Below, piece by piece: positions 1 to 8,462 of a DNA stretch of 64,000 bases. Under the pieces are notes generated by a model. It was not told the origin of the DNA and made no database searches. It saw only the letters and a list, made by a program, of their open reading frames with translations. This stretch comes from Halobellus litoreus (GTDB taxonomy: Archaea > Halobacteriota > Halobacteria > Halobacteriales > Haloferacaceae): NCBI RefSeq assembly GCF_024464595.1, contig NZ_JANHAW010000001.1:1195083-1259082 (forward strand), given 5' to 3'. Each line of letters starts with the position of its first letter. Within the stretch, counting starts at the first letter, position 1. The translations under genes and the position numbers were made by a program.

Positions 1-395
1 TCGCCCGGCCCCAACTCGGCGAGTCCCCACGCGTAGGCGACGAGGTTCAGCGACTCGGTGGTGTTCTTCGTGAAGACGATCTCCTCACGCCCCTCGGCGC
101 CGATGAACTCCGCGACGCGGTCGTGGGCCGCCTCGTAGGCGACGGAGGCCTCCTGGCTCAGGTGGTGGATGCCGCGGTGGACGTTCGAGTTGTACCCGTA
201 GTAGTAGTCGACGATGGACTCGACGACGGGCTTCGGCGTCTGACTGGTCGCGGCGTTGTCGAGGTAGACGAGCGGCCGGGTGTCGTCGGGACCCTCGCCC
301 GGGGTCTCGATGTCGCCGCCGACCTGTCGATCGAGAATCGGGAAGTCCTCGCGGATGGCTTCCACGTCGATCGGATACTGTTCCTGCGTTCTCAT
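1..395 (-). CDS. sufS: Cysteine desulfurase, SufS type (N-terminal part, runs off the window)
   Basis: This is the first 131 residues of a class V, PLP-dependent cysteine desulfurase that takes sulfur from cysteine for Fe-S cluster assembly. The start is the ATG at 395. The fold-type I signature LDNAATSQTPKPVV lies near residues 50-63, followed by NSNVHRGIHHLS and EIVFTKNTTESLN, which are typical of the group II (SufS/CsdA) branch. The PLP lysine and the catalytic cysteine lie beyond the window edge and cannot be checked. Other suf genes would also be outside, so the assignment to SufS over another group II desulfurase rests on similarity alone. Confidence 0.85.
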   Translation of the reverse strand, partial: MRTQEQYPIDVEAIREDFPILDRQVGGDIETPGEGPDDTRPLVYLDNAATSQTPKPVVESIVDYYYGYNSNVHRGIHHLSQEASVAYEAAHDRVAEFIGAEGREEIVFTKNTTESLNLVAYAWGLAELGPG

Positions 396-713
396 TGGGG
401 TCTGATAACGGCTGCAGCACTAACACGGCTTCGGTCTGGGCGGGCGAATGCAACCGGTGTTGGTTACAAGATCGTACTTTCAGAAGGTATGAGACGAACT
501 ATCTGTTCCGCAAGTGGCGTCTATTTTTCAGCCGATCCGGAGATCTGTAGATAAAATCCCCCTTGTAGAGTAGCTGTCTCGTCCTCTGTTTCCAGGATGT
601 TCTTCCGCGAGCGAGGCCGAAGGCCGAGCGAGCGGCGTCTTTTTGGTCCAGCTTTTTGCAACGAGCGGTGCGCCGGAGGCGCACCCGAGTCAGCAAAAAG
701 GTGGGGGCGTTTT
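396..713. other. Intergenic region with a palindromic repeat element
   Basis: There is no convincing gene in these 318 bases. The half next to sufS should hold its promoter, but no clear TATA box is visible. The half next to the DUF424 stop codon holds the palindromic element annotated separately at 638-705. Confidence 0.6.
638..705. repeat. Palindromic intergenic element, copy 1
   Basis: A run CTTTTTGC at 652-659 is mirrored by GCAAAAAG at 693-700. These enclose a perfect 7-bp hairpin (GTGCGCC 668-674, GGCGCAC 678-684). The same layout (T-run, TCYAG, T-run GC, hairpin, CAAAAAGGTRGG) recurs at 49969-50049 with a different hairpin. It lies directly behind the 3' end of the DUF424 gene. On that strand it could act as a terminator, or it could be a small dispersed repeat. 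Confidence 0.6.
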
Positions 714-1013
714 CTACATCCACAGCAACTGCGCGTGCAGCGTGCCGTCGACCGAGAGCACGCGCTCCTCGTCGACGATGCCGGCGTCGATCGCGACGGT
801 GACGGCGCGCTCGCCGACCAGGTTGGCGACGCTGGCGCGGGTGAGGCTGTCGACGACGGTCTCCGCATCGGCGTCCCGGGCCTGCTCGCCGCCGTAGAAC
901 GCCTCGGTCACGTCGAGTTCGATCTCGCCCTCCGAGTAGGTCTCGCCCAGGCACTCGGGGTCGCAGACGGAGACGAGCAGGCCGTCCGACGTCTGTCGTT
1001 CGCGGAGGAGCAT
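714..1013 (-). CDS. DUF424 family protein
   Basis: This 99-residue protein matches the archaeal DUF424 family in length and pattern (opening MLLRERQTSDG, then SVCDPECLGETY and GEIELDVTEAFYGG). No catalytic function is established and none is claimed here. Its ATG shares one base with the stop codon of the upstream TPR gene (TGATG), so the two are almost certainly co-translated. The palindromic element at 638-705 follows the stop codon and may end the transcript. Confidence 0.85.
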   Translation of the reverse strand: MLLRERQTSDGLLVSVCDPECLGETYSEGEIELDVTEAFYGGEQARDADAETVVDSLTRASVANLVGERAVTVAIDAGIVDEERVLSVDGTLHAQLLWM

Positions 1014-1795
1014 CACCGGCGCTGCTGGCGCTCTTGCGGCTGCCTCTGCTGTCCTTGCTGCTGTTGCAGCATCTCCTGTTCGCGTTCCTGACGCAGTTCG
1101 TTCGCCTGCTGCTGGACCTCCTCGGCCTGTTCGTCCTCGCCGAGTTCCTCCAGCGCGCGAGCCTTCTCTTCGAGGACGTCGGCGGTGCGCATCCCGAGGC
1201 GGATGGCGTTGTCGAAGGCGTTGACGGCCTCCTCGTTGAGCCCGCGTTCGGCGAGGAAGAACCCGCGGTTGTACCACGCCTGCGGGAAGCGCGGGTCGAT
1301 CTCGACGGCGCGCTCGGCGTGGTGCAGCGCCGCCTCGATCTCGCCGGCGTTCCAGAGCGCGTAGGCGAGGTTCGTCTCCGCCGACGCGGCGTGTTCGGAC
1401 TCCTCGTTGGCGCGGAGCGCCTCCCGATACGCGCCGATGGCCTCGTCCCACTCCTCCAACTCGGCGTGGGCCGCGCCCTTGTTTACCCAGGCCTCCTGCG
1501 CTTCGAGCGACTCCTCGTCGGCGAAGCGCGCCGCGCGCTCGAAGGTCTCGGTGGCCTCCTCGAAGCGGTTGATCTGCATATACGAGAGCCCGACGTCGAC
1601 GAGTTGCTCGACGTCGACCTGGTCGGAGGCGACGTTTCGCCTGTCGAGTTCGTCGGTGAGGACCCGCGTGTCGACGGGGTCGACCTTCGTCGGGTCGACC
1701 TTCAACTCCGGCGGGTCGAGTGTGAACTCCTCGTAGTCCTCGTCGAAGCCCTGCCCCGAGGAGAACTCGTGGTCGTCTCGCTCGCCGTCTGTCAT
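1013..1795 (-). CDS. Tetratricopeptide repeat protein
   Basis: The protein has 260 residues. An acidic N-terminus (1-60) is followed by about five helical TPR units between residues 63 and 215, for example AWYNRGFFLAERGLNEEAV. The tail (230-260) is rich in Gln and Arg. TPRs make protein-protein scaffolds and the partner is unknown. The start at 1795 fits a TATA-like GGTTAAGC at 1819-1826 on this strand, about 28 nt upstream. The stop overlaps the DUF424 start by one base, so the two proteins are likely made together. Confidence 0.85.
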   Translation of the reverse strand: MTDGERDDHEFSSGQGFDEDYEEFTLDPPELKVDPTKVDPVDTRVLTDELDRRNVASDQVDVEQLVDVGLSYMQINRFEEATETFERAARFADEESLEAQEAWVNKGAAHAELEEWDEAIGAYREALRANEESEHAASAETNLAYALWNAGEIEAALHHAERAVEIDPRFPQAWYNRGFFLAERGLNEEAVNAFDNAIRLGMRTADVLEEKARALEELGEDEQAEEVQQQANELRQEREQEMLQQQQGQQRQPQERQQRR

Positions 1796-1818
1796 ACCTC
1801 TCGTTTCTCGGCCGGGAC

Positions 1819-1826
1819 GGTTAAGC
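1819..1826 (-). promoter_or_regulatory. TATA box for the TPR-DUF424 operon
   Basis: Read on the minus strand this is GCTTAACC, centred about 28 nt before the ATG at 1795. The spacing implies a leaderless or near-leaderless mRNA. It is back to back with the thpR promoter. Confidence 0.5.
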
Positions 1827-1842
1827 ACTGCGTCACGCGGTG

Positions 1843-1850
1843 GTTTAACG
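1843..1850 (+). promoter_or_regulatory. TATA box for thpR
   Basis: GTTTAACG lies 24-31 nt before the ATG at 1874, the spacing expected for an archaeal leaderless transcript. Confidence 0.5.
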
Positions 1851-1873
1851 TCTCGCGACGCGTACGGTCCGGT

Positions 1874-2434
1874 ATGCGACTGTTCGTCAGCATCGACCTC
1901 CCGGACCGCCTCGCCGAGGCCGTCGCCGACGCGCAGGAGCGCATCGCCGAGGCCGAGGGACTGCGCTTCGTCGATCCCACACAGGCGCACCTGACGCTGT
2001 TCTTCCTGGGCGACACCGATCCGGACCGCGTGATCGCGATCGAGGACGCGCTGGAGCGGGCGGTCGACGACGCCGGCGTCGACCCCTTCGAGCTCCGCGT
2101 CGGCGGCTTCGGCGTCTTCCCATCCCCGGAGTACATCAGCGTCGTCTGGGTCGGCGTCCGCGACGGCGGGGGCGCGGCGGAGACGACGCGGCTGCACGAC
2201 GCCGTGTCAGAAGAACTCACCGCGCTCGGCTTCGAGGGCGACGACCACGAGTTCACGCCGCACGTCACGATCGCGCGGATGGACGACGCCCGCGGGAAGG
2301 ATCTCGTCCAGCGCGTCGTCCGCGAGACCGACCCGGACCTCGGGGCGTTCCGCGTCGGGGAGATTCGGCTGAAGGAGAGCACGCTGACCGAAGCGGGCCC
2401 CGAGTACGAGACGGTCGCGTCGTTCGAGTTGTGA
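1874..2434 (+). CDS. thpR: RNA 2',3'-cyclic phosphodiesterase (LigT/2H family)
   Basis: This 186-residue member of the 2H phosphoesterase superfamily opens 2',3'-cyclic phosphate RNA ends. Both catalytic HxT motifs are intact: H39-L-T41 in AHLTLFFLG and H130-V-T132 in PHVTIAR. They are separated by the usual duplicated alpha/beta fold. Length and motif spacing are normal for the family. The ATG at 1874 is supported by the TATA box at 1843-1850 and by the MRLFVSIDLP opening, which matches typical family starts. Confidence 0.92.
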   Translation: MRLFVSIDLPDRLAEAVADAQERIAEAEGLRFVDPTQAHLTLFFLGDTDPDRVIAIEDALERAVDDAGVDPFELRVGGFGVFPSPEYISVVWVGVRDGGGAAETTRLHDAVSEELTALGFEGDDHEFTPHVTIARMDDARGKDLVQRVVRETDPDLGAFRVGEIRLKESTLTEAGPEYETVASFEL

Positions 2435-2490
2435 GACGGATCCGGGCATTCGTGGACGCCCTCGGTCCGCCCGGTGGTACTCGGTTCCCC

Positions 2491-2575
2491 CGGTGAAACG
2501 CCTCAGTTCGCCCGGAGACATCCGGTTCGATCGGTGAAGCGCCTCAATTCGCCCGGTGAAGCGCCTCAGTCCGCC
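2491..2575. repeat. 22-bp tandem repeat at the 3' end of the EamA gene
   Basis: Two adjacent 22-bp units of the form CGGTGAAGCGCCTCARTYCGCC lie at 2532-2553 and 2554-2575. A third diverged copy at 2491-2512 is separated by a short spacer. The last unit contains the stop codon of the EamA gene (2566-2568), so the array appears to have grown out of the end of the gene. Confidence 0.75.
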
Positions 2576-3504
2576 CGCTGCGTGTGCGGCGTCGTACCGT
2601 CTCGCCACCGTCGGAGCGCGTTCCGGACGGCCCCGCGCTTGACGAGGAGGAACCCCGCGAAGATGACCACGAACCCGGCGACAGTCGTCGGTGCGAGCGC
2701 CTCGCCGAGGGCGGCCCAGCCGGCGACGGCGGCGACGATCGGAATCACGTACTCCAGGAGGCTCACCTCGATCGGGCCGACGCGGCGCAGGAGCCAGAAG
2801 TACAGCGCGAACCCGGCGGCGCCGGCGACGACGGCGAGGTAGACGACGGCGAGGACCCCGTCGACGGTCCAGAGGACGGCCGACAGCGACTCGCCGGGCA
2901 GGAGTGCGCTCGTCGCGTGGAGGACGACCGCGCCGACGAGCATCATCCAGGCCTGTTCGGCCAGCATCGGCATCGTGGCCTCCGCATCGTGGGTCAACAC
3001 CGCGCCGAACGCGAAGGCGAGCGCGGACCCGAGGACGAGCGCGACCCCCCGGAGGTCCGAGCCGAGGAGGTTCGACGGGTCGGGGTTCGCGATCGTGACG
3101 ACGCCGAGAAAGCCGAGTCCGACGCCGAAGAGGCCGATCGGCGTGAGTCGCTTCCGGGCGGTCGACAGTCGCGTCAGCGCGGGCGTGACGACCGGAATGA
3201 GCCCGAGGAGTACGGCGGCGACGGTGCTCGGAACGTACTGCTGGCCGGCGAACAGCAGCGCGTGGTGGACGCCGATCAGGAGGACGCCGCCGGTCAGGAT
3301 CGGCCACCACTCCCCGCGGCTGGCGGGGCGGAGCCGGTTCCCGCGCCAGACGGCGAGACCGAAGAGGAGGACCGCGGCCAGATCGAACCGGAGCGCCGCG
3401 AAGAGGGCCGGCGGCAGCGATCTGAGGCCGATCTCGGTCGCCGTGAATCCGGTGCCCCAGATCGCGGCGACGAGAAGAAAGACGAGGGGCGTGCGCGTGC
3501 GCAT
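2566..3504 (-). CDS. EamA/DMT superfamily transporter
   Basis: The 312-residue membrane protein has ten predicted hydrophobic segments arranged as two EamA repeats, as in drug/metabolite transporters such as RhaT and YdcZ-like permeases. The opening MRTRTPLVFLLVAAIWGTGF and the GWAALGEAL segment near residue 265 are typical. The substrate cannot be told from sequence. The ATG at 3504 is chosen because the first membrane segment starts straight after it. The stop lies inside a 22-bp tandem repeat. Confidence 0.88.
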   Translation of the reverse strand: MRTRTPLVFLLVAAIWGTGFTATEIGLRSLPPALFAALRFDLAAVLLFGLAVWRGNRLRPASRGEWWPILTGGVLLIGVHHALLFAGQQYVPSTVAAVLLGLIPVVTPALTRLSTARKRLTPIGLFGVGLGFLGVVTIANPDPSNLLGSDLRGVALVLGSALAFAFGAVLTHDAEATMPMLAEQAWMMLVGAVVLHATSALLPGESLSAVLWTVDGVLAVVYLAVVAGAAGFALYFWLLRRVGPIEVSLLEYVIPIVAAVAGWAALGEALAPTTVAGFVVIFAGFLLVKRGAVRNALRRWRDGTTPHTQRAD

Positions 3505-3667
3505 CAACCGATTGAAGGTGTCCGGCCGTGTTGAACGTCTCGACTTCGGCTCGCTCGGGTCGCCGTCGGCGCATCGAACGAGCCGCATCGGACTGAGCCG
3601 CATCGGACCGAGCCGAAACAGAAGCGAGTGGTACACGCTCGCACGGCCGGCAGCCCCGAAGGAACAA

Positions 3668-3676
3668 GATTTTATG
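3668..3676 (+). promoter_or_regulatory. TATA box for the rpl39e operon
   Basis: GATTTTATG is centred about 29 nt before the rpl39e start, the correct spacing for a leaderless archaeal mRNA. It probably drives rpl39e-rpl31e-eif6 and perhaps the genes beyond. Confidence 0.55.
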
Positions 3677-3701
3677 CGGTCCGGGGGTAGAAGCGACCAC
3701 T

Positions 3702-3854
3702 ATGGGTAAGAAATCGAAGGCCAAGAAGAAGCGCCTGGCCAAACTGGAGCGCCAGAACACGCGCGTTCCGGCCTGGGTGATGATGAAGACGGATATGGAA
3801 GTCACGCGAAACCCCAAGCGCCGCAACTGGCGTCGCAGTAACACGGACGAGTAA
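3702..3854 (+). CDS. rpl39e: 50S ribosomal protein L39e
   Basis: This 50-residue, strongly basic protein starts [14 protein letters not shown] and ends [11 protein letters not shown], the classic L39e profile. It lies in the ribosomal exit tunnel. It heads a conserved archaeal cluster, and the L31e gene starts only 2 bases after its stop codon. Confidence 0.97.
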   Translation: MGKKSKAKKKRLAKLERQNTRVPAWVMMKTDMEVTRNPKRRNWRRSNTDE

Positions 3855-3856
3855 GG

Positions 3857-4135
3857 ATGAGCGCCAGCGACTTCGAAGAGCGCGTCGTCACGGTACCGCT
3901 TCGGGACGTCAAGGCGGTCCCCGGCCACGAACGCGCCGGACGAGCGATGTCCCTGATCCGAGAGCACCTCGCGAAGCACTTCAAGGTGGACGAAGACGCC
4001 GTCCGCCTGGACCCCTCGCTCAACGAGACAGTGTGGGCCCGCGGCAAGCAGAAGCCGCCGAGCAAGCTCCGCGTCCGCGCCGCCCGGTTCGACGAGGACG
4101 GCGAGTCCATCGTCGAGGCGGAGATCGCAGAGTAG
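3857..4135 (+). CDS. rpl31e: 50S ribosomal protein L31e
   Basis: The 92-residue large-subunit protein carries the family core [19 protein letters not shown] near the N-terminus and [16 protein letters not shown] in the middle, which are rRNA-binding parts. It is translationally coupled in the order L39e-L31e-eIF6 with gaps of only 2 and 1 bases. Confidence 0.97.
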   Translation: MSASDFEERVVTVPLRDVKAVPGHERAGRAMSLIREHLAKHFKVDEDAVRLDPSLNETVWARGKQKPPSKLRVRAARFDEDGESIVEAEIAE

Positions 4136-4136
4136 C

Positions 4137-4802
4137 GTGCTCCGCGCCTCCTTCGCCGGGTCGCCGTACGTCGGCGTGTTCGCCCGCGCGACGGATCACG
4201 TTCTCATCGTCCGTTCGGACGCCGAATCCGACGTCGTCGACGCGATGACCGAGGAACTCGACGTTCCGGCAGTCGCGACCACCGTCGGCGGCTCCGGGAC
4301 CGTCGGCGCACTCGCGACCGGCAACGAGAACGGGATCCTCGTGACGAGTCGCGCCACCGAGCGCGAGAAGGAGGCGATCGAGTCGGCGGCGGAGGTGCCG
4401 GTCGCCGAACTGCCCGGTCGAATCAACGCCGCCGGCAACGTCGTCCTCGCGAACGACTACGGCGCGTACGTCCACCCGGAACTCTCCGCAGAGGCGGTCG
4501 GCGTCGTCGAATCGACGCTGGATGTCCCCGTCGAGCACGGCTCGCTCGCGGACGTCCAGACCGTCGGGACGGCCGCCGTCGCGACCAACGAGGGCGCGCT
4601 GTGTCACCCGAAGTCCCGCGAACCGGAACTCGAAGCGCTCGAATCGCACCTCGACGTCCGCGCGGACATCGGCACGGTCAACTACGGCGCGCCGCTCGTC
4701 GGTTCCGGTCTGGTCGCCAACGAGGCCGGCTACGTCGCCGGCGAGGACACCACCGGCCCCGAACTGAGCCGGATCGAGGACGCGCTCGGTTATCTCGAGT
4801 GA
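4137..4802 (+). CDS. eif6: Translation initiation factor 6
   Basis: At 221 residues it has the usual archaeal eIF6 length. The fold is five repeats of a small alpha/beta module (pentein), visible as recurring segments such as [18 protein letters not shown] and [15 protein letters not shown]. eIF6 binds the large subunit and blocks premature joining with the small subunit. The start is GTG at 4137, one base after the rpl31e stop. No nearer in-frame ATG preserves the first module. Confidence 0.95.
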   Translation: MLRASFAGSPYVGVFARATDHVLIVRSDAESDVVDAMTEELDVPAVATTVGGSGTVGALATGNENGILVTSRATEREKEAIESAAEVPVAELPGRINAAGNVVLANDYGAYVHPELSAEAVGVVESTLDVPVEHGSLADVQTVGTAAVATNEGALCHPKSREPELEALESHLDVRADIGTVNYGAPLVGSGLVANEAGYVAGEDTTGPELSRIEDALGYLE

Positions 4803-4953
4803 GCGGCCGGCCCTCTCGACCCGCATCCTTCGACGCGTCCCTCGCATCATCGATCGCTCACGACGCTGAGAGCCATTCTCACGGCGCGACTCGGGTCAAT
4901 CCTCCGGATCCCGAGTAGGAAGATACTTCCCGCTCGCTCGGGAATCAAGCGGT

Positions 4954-5145
4954 ATGAGTCAGTTTACTGTGAGCGGCCGGTTCCAGAGCCGCGATGGGTT
5001 CAGCGAGTTCACAACGAGCGTGGAGGCGCCCAACGAGGACGTCGCCCGCGAACGCGTGTACGCGAACATCGGCAGCCAACACGGTCTGAAGCGCACGCAG
5101 ATCGAGCTCGGCGAGGTCGCCGAGGCCGAGGAGGCCGCAGCATGA
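4954..5145 (+). CDS. rpl18a: 50S ribosomal protein L18Ae (LX)
   Basis: The protein has 63 residues with the LX core FTVSGRFQSRDGFSEFT and a conserved YANIGSQHGLKRTQIEL segment. It is a small archaeal large-subunit protein and part of the conserved LX-prefoldin-FtsY run. Its stop overlaps the prefoldin alpha start (ATGATG at 5142-5147). Confidence 0.95.
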   Translation: MSQFTVSGRFQSRDGFSEFTTSVEAPNEDVARERVYANIGSQHGLKRTQIELGEVAEAEEAAA

Positions 5146-5603
5146 TGGGTGGCGGTCAGCAGCAACTCCAGCAGCTCTCCCAGGAACTGCAGGCCATCGA
5201 CGAGGAGATCGAAGAGCTGGAGTCTCAGGTCGACGACCTCCAGACCGAACAGACCGAGATCGACGAGGCGATCGAGGCGATTCAGACCCTCGAAAGCGGC
5301 TCGACGGTTCAGGTCCCGCTCGGCGGCGGCGCCTACGTCCGCGCGGAGGTCCAGGACATCGACGAGGTCATCGTCGGTCTCGGCGGCGACTTCGCGGCCG
5401 AGCAGTCCGCCGACGACGCGGTCGACGCCCTTCGCACGAAGCAGGACGCGCTGGACGACCGCATCGACGAGGTCCGCGAGGACATCGCCGAACTCGAATC
5501 CGAGAGCTCGGAGCTCGAACAGCAGGCCCAGCAGATGCAACAGCAGATGCAGCAGCAGCAGATGCAGCAGATGCAGCAGATGGACGAAGGCGGCGACGAG
5601 TAA
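5142..5603 (+). CDS. pfdA: Prefoldin subunit alpha
   Basis: The 153-residue protein has two long coiled-coil arms (about 1-50 and 95-145) flanking a beta-hairpin core (about 52-85, VQVPLGGGAYVRAEVQDIDEVIVGLGG). The alpha subunit pairs with beta in the hexameric holdase that hands nascent chains to the thermosome, which is encoded at 42.5-44.2 kb. The C-terminus is Gln/Met-rich (QQMQQQQMQQMQ), an unusual tail that may be a microsatellite-like expansion. Confidence 0.95.
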   Translation: MMGGGQQQLQQLSQELQAIDEEIEELESQVDDLQTEQTEIDEAIEAIQTLESGSTVQVPLGGGAYVRAEVQDIDEVIVGLGGDFAAEQSADDAVDALRTKQDALDDRIDEVREDIAELESESSELEQQAQQMQQQMQQQQMQQMQQMDEGGDE

Positions 5604-5641
5604 GTCGACCGCGGTAGCACGTTCAGGCGGAGCCGACACCA

Positions 5642-6922
5642 ATGTTTGACGGACTAAAGAAGAAACTCGACAGCTTCCGTGAGGACGTCGAGGAGACGGC
5701 CGAGGAAAAGGAACTGGACGCGGCCGACGCCGACCTCGACGACTCCGAGCCGGCGCCGTCCGGCGAGAACGAGCCCTCCGAGACGACGAGCGACGGGACT
5801 GAAACCGCGTCCGAAGCCGAGCCGTCGATCGACACAGGGGCCGCGGACGACGATACAGAAGCTGCTGACGACGCCGAGGCGGGCGACGGCACGGAAGCGA
5901 ACGCCGGCCCCGACGAAGCCGGCGTCGAGGAGCGCCCCGACACGCGCGACGGTGACGGCGACGAGCCCGCGTCGCTGGCGTCCGAGGAGGCCGCCGCCGC
6001 CCTGCAGGAGGACGCGGCGGAGGACTCGGGACCGGGCCGGCTCAAACGCGCGGCGGCGTTCGCCACGGGCAAGATCATCATCGAGGAGGAGGACCTCGAA
6101 GACCCCCTCTGGGAACTCGAGATGGCGCTGCTCGAGAGCGACGTGGAGATGAACGTCGCCGAGGAGATCCTCGACACGATCCGCGAGAAGATGATCGGCG
6201 AGACGCGCGCGCAGGTCGAGACGACGGGCGAACTCGTCGAGACGGCGCTGCACGACGCGCTCTACGAGGTCATCAGCGTCGGCCAGTTCGACTTCGACGG
6301 GCGCGTCGCCGAGAGCGAGAAGCCCGTGACGATCGTGTTCACCGGCGTCAACGGCGTCGGGAAGACGACGAGCATCGCGAAGATGGCGCGGTACTTCGAG
6401 AACCAGGGGCTGTCCGTCGTGATGGCGAACGGCGACACGTACCGCGCCGGGGCGAACGAGCAGATCCAAAAGCACGCCGAGAACCTCGACACGAAGCTCA
6501 TTACTCACGAGCAGGGCGGCGATCCCGCGGCCGTGCTCTACGACGCCGTCGAGTACGCGGAGGCGCACGACGTCGACGTCGTCCTCGGCGACACCGCGGG
6601 GCGGCTCCACACCTCCAACGACCTGATGGCCCAGTTGGAGAAGATCGACCGCGTCGTCGACCCCGACATGACGCTGTTCGTCGACGAGGCCGTCGCGGGC
6701 CAGGACGCCGTCGAGCGCGCGAAGAAGTTCAACGACGCCGCCGAGATCGACGGGGCCGTTCTCACGAAGGCCGACGCCGACTCCAACGGCGGCGCGGCCA
6801 TCTCGATCGCCTACGTGACGGGCAAGCCGATCCTCTTCTTAGGAACCGGCCAGGGCTACGACGACATCGAACGGTTCGATCCCGAGCGGATGGTCGACCG
6901 GCTGGTCGGCGAGGAGTCGTAG
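5642..6922 (+). CDS. ftsY: Signal recognition particle receptor FtsY
   Basis: The protein has 426 residues. An acidic, low-complexity N-terminal A region (about 15-130) precedes the four-helix N domain (about 130-215) and the SRP-type G domain. GTPase motifs are intact: GVNGVGKT (235-242), DTAGR (317-321) and a TKAD motif near residue 375. FtsY docks SRP-bound ribosomes at the membrane, and its partner SRP54 is encoded 1.5 kb downstream. The acidic A region is longer than in many bacteria, as is common in haloarchaea. Confidence 0.97.
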   Translation: MFDGLKKKLDSFREDVEETAEEKELDAADADLDDSEPAPSGENEPSETTSDGTETASEAEPSIDTGAADDDTEAADDAEAGDGTEANAGPDEAGVEERPDTRDGDGDEPASLASEEAAAALQEDAAEDSGPGRLKRAAAFATGKIIIEEEDLEDPLWELEMALLESDVEMNVAEEILDTIREKMIGETRAQVETTGELVETALHDALYEVISVGQFDFDGRVAESEKPVTIVFTGVNGVGKTTSIAKMARYFENQGLSVVMANGDTYRAGANEQIQKHAENLDTKLITHEQGGDPAAVLYDAVEYAEAHDVDVVLGDTAGRLHTSNDLMAQLEKIDRVVDPDMTLFVDEAVAGQDAVERAKKFNDAAEIDGAVLTKADADSNGGAAISIAYVTGKPILFLGTGQGYDDIERFDPERMVDRLVGEES

Positions 6923-6937
6923 CCGCTCGGTCGCCGG

Positions 6938-7528
6938 TCACCGTTCTGCCGGTGGCCGCTGTACCGCCTCCGCGATTGCAGCGTCCAAAGAGAGTTCCAT
7001 CGAGAGGCCCATCCCCTTCCGTTCGGTGACCTCGAAGTCGACGTTCCGGTAGACGGAGATGGCGCGGCGGTTCTCCTTCGCGACGTCCAGTTGAAGCGCG
7101 TCGTGGCCTCTGTCAGCGGCTGACGCGATGAGGTGTCTGATCAGTTCGGAGCCGACTCCGCGGTTCTGATAGTCGTCGTGCACGAAGATCACGAACTGGG
7201 GGTCTTCGGCCGTGGCCGGGACGACGCCGACGTGTCCGACGACGCGGTCGTCGTCGACGGCGACCAGGTTCCAGCCGTCCTCGGTGAAGTTGGTCAGCCA
7301 CTGTTCGAGCCGCTCTCGACTCGCCGGCGGCAGTCCCATCGTGCGGTTCGTCGGATCGAGATCTTCGTACATCCGCACGACAGCGTCGAACTCTTGCTCC
7401 TCGTAGCGTCGAACGAGTAACGGAGTTTCCTCCCCGTCGACGAACCGGGGGCATCGCGGCGGACAGAACGGCGTTCCGGTGCACTCAGAGGGGTTCCAAT
7501 AGTCACATCGACTGTCGGAGTCGTCCAT
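6938..7528 (-). CDS. GNAT family N-acetyltransferase
   Basis: The 196-residue protein starts with a cysteine-rich segment (C8, C15, C21 and C25, including GTPFCPPRCPRF) that could bind a metal. The GNAT fold follows. The acetyl-CoA-binding motif is DYQNRGVGSELI and the motif B helix is AKENRRAISVYRNVDF. The substrate is unknown. The ATG at 7528 is preferred; an upstream extension to 7672 would add a low-complexity segment without family similarity. The gene is convergent with ftsY, 15 bases away. Confidence 0.83.
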   Translation of the reverse strand: MDDSDSRCDYWNPSECTGTPFCPPRCPRFVDGEETPLLVRRYEEQEFDAVVRMYEDLDPTNRTMGLPPASRERLEQWLTNFTEDGWNLVAVDDDRVVGHVGVVPATAEDPQFVIFVHDDYQNRGVGSELIRHLIASAADRGHDALQLDVAKENRRAISVYRNVDFEVTERKGMGLSMELSLDAAIAEAVQRPPAER

Positions 7529-7754
7529 ACCGATCCCTCCGTCACGACGCCCCGCGAGAGCGTTCTCGTCTCCGCTCAGTCCCGCGTAGAGCGAGCGGAG
7601 GCGGAGAGAAAGTGCGGGAGCGTCGACGCGTCCTGCTAGCGTCGAGAGGCGAGTCCTCGACGGCGTGGTCACACGAGACAGGCGAGTGGGTCGCTGTCAT
7701 ATCCCGAGCGTACGTGCCCTGGGAACAATTATCTTCCCTCGAAACCGTTCGCGA

Positions 7755-8399
7755 TCAGTCGATGGCCAGCGCCAGTCCCAGCGTGATCATCGCGCCGCCG
7801 CCGAGCCAACTCAGCCGCGAGGTCGTCGTCGCCGAGGCGAGCGCGTCTCCGACCCGTCCGGACGCGACGGCGACGCCCGAGAGGTACACCGCCGTCAGCG
7901 CGGCGTACGTCGCCCCGAGAAGCAGCATCCGCGGAGCGGCGTCGGGACCGGAGCCGGCGAAGCCGGGGAGAAACGCGAGGAAGAACAGCGCCACCTTCGG
8001 GTTGAGCGCGTTGACGAGGACGCCGCGGCGGAAACTCCCCGTCGCGTTCGCGGCCGTCCCGTCCGCGTCCCCGGCCGAACCGAACTCGTCGTTCCTGATC
8101 GCCTGCACGCCGAGGTAGACGAGGTAGACCGCGCCGGCGTACTTGACGATCCGATACGCGGCCGGGGCGGCGCGAAGGAGCGCGGCGAGCCCCAGCGTCG
8201 CCGCCGCGGTGTGGAAGAGGACGCCGGTGGACACGCCGAACGCCGAGCGGACGCCGGCGTCGCGGCTCTGAATCCCCCGCGCGAGGACGTACATCGTGTC
8301 CGGACCGGGCGTGAGGATGAGCGCGACGGCGGCGGCGCAGAAAGCGAGGTACGTCGGGAGGTCGGGAACGACGGAGACGAGGTCGAGGACGAGCGACAC
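7755..8399 (-). CDS. LysE/RhtB family exporter
   Basis: The 214-residue membrane protein has about six hydrophobic segments and the LysE-family marker TPGPDTMYVLARG near residues 30-42. VNALNPKVALFFLAFLPGF follows in the third helix region. Members export amino acids and related small molecules. The start is taken as GTG at 8399, which gives the normal family N-terminus; a longer reading frame continues upstream but overlaps the srp54 gene. It is divergent from srp54. Confidence 0.87.
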   Translation of the reverse strand: MSLVLDLVSVVPDLPTYLAFCAAAVALILTPGPDTMYVLARGIQSRDAGVRSAFGVSTGVLFHTAAATLGLAALLRAAPAAYRIVKYAGAVYLVYLGVQAIRNDEFGSAGDADGTAANATGSFRRGVLVNALNPKVALFFLAFLPGFAGSGPDAAPRMLLLGATYAALTAVYLSGVAVASGRVGDALASATTTSRLSWLGGGAMITLGLALAID

Positions 8400-8462
8400 G
8401 GGAGACCGATCGTCGGCGTCGCAGAAAAAGCCTTTACCCGTGTGGTGGCGTAGAGAGCGGTA

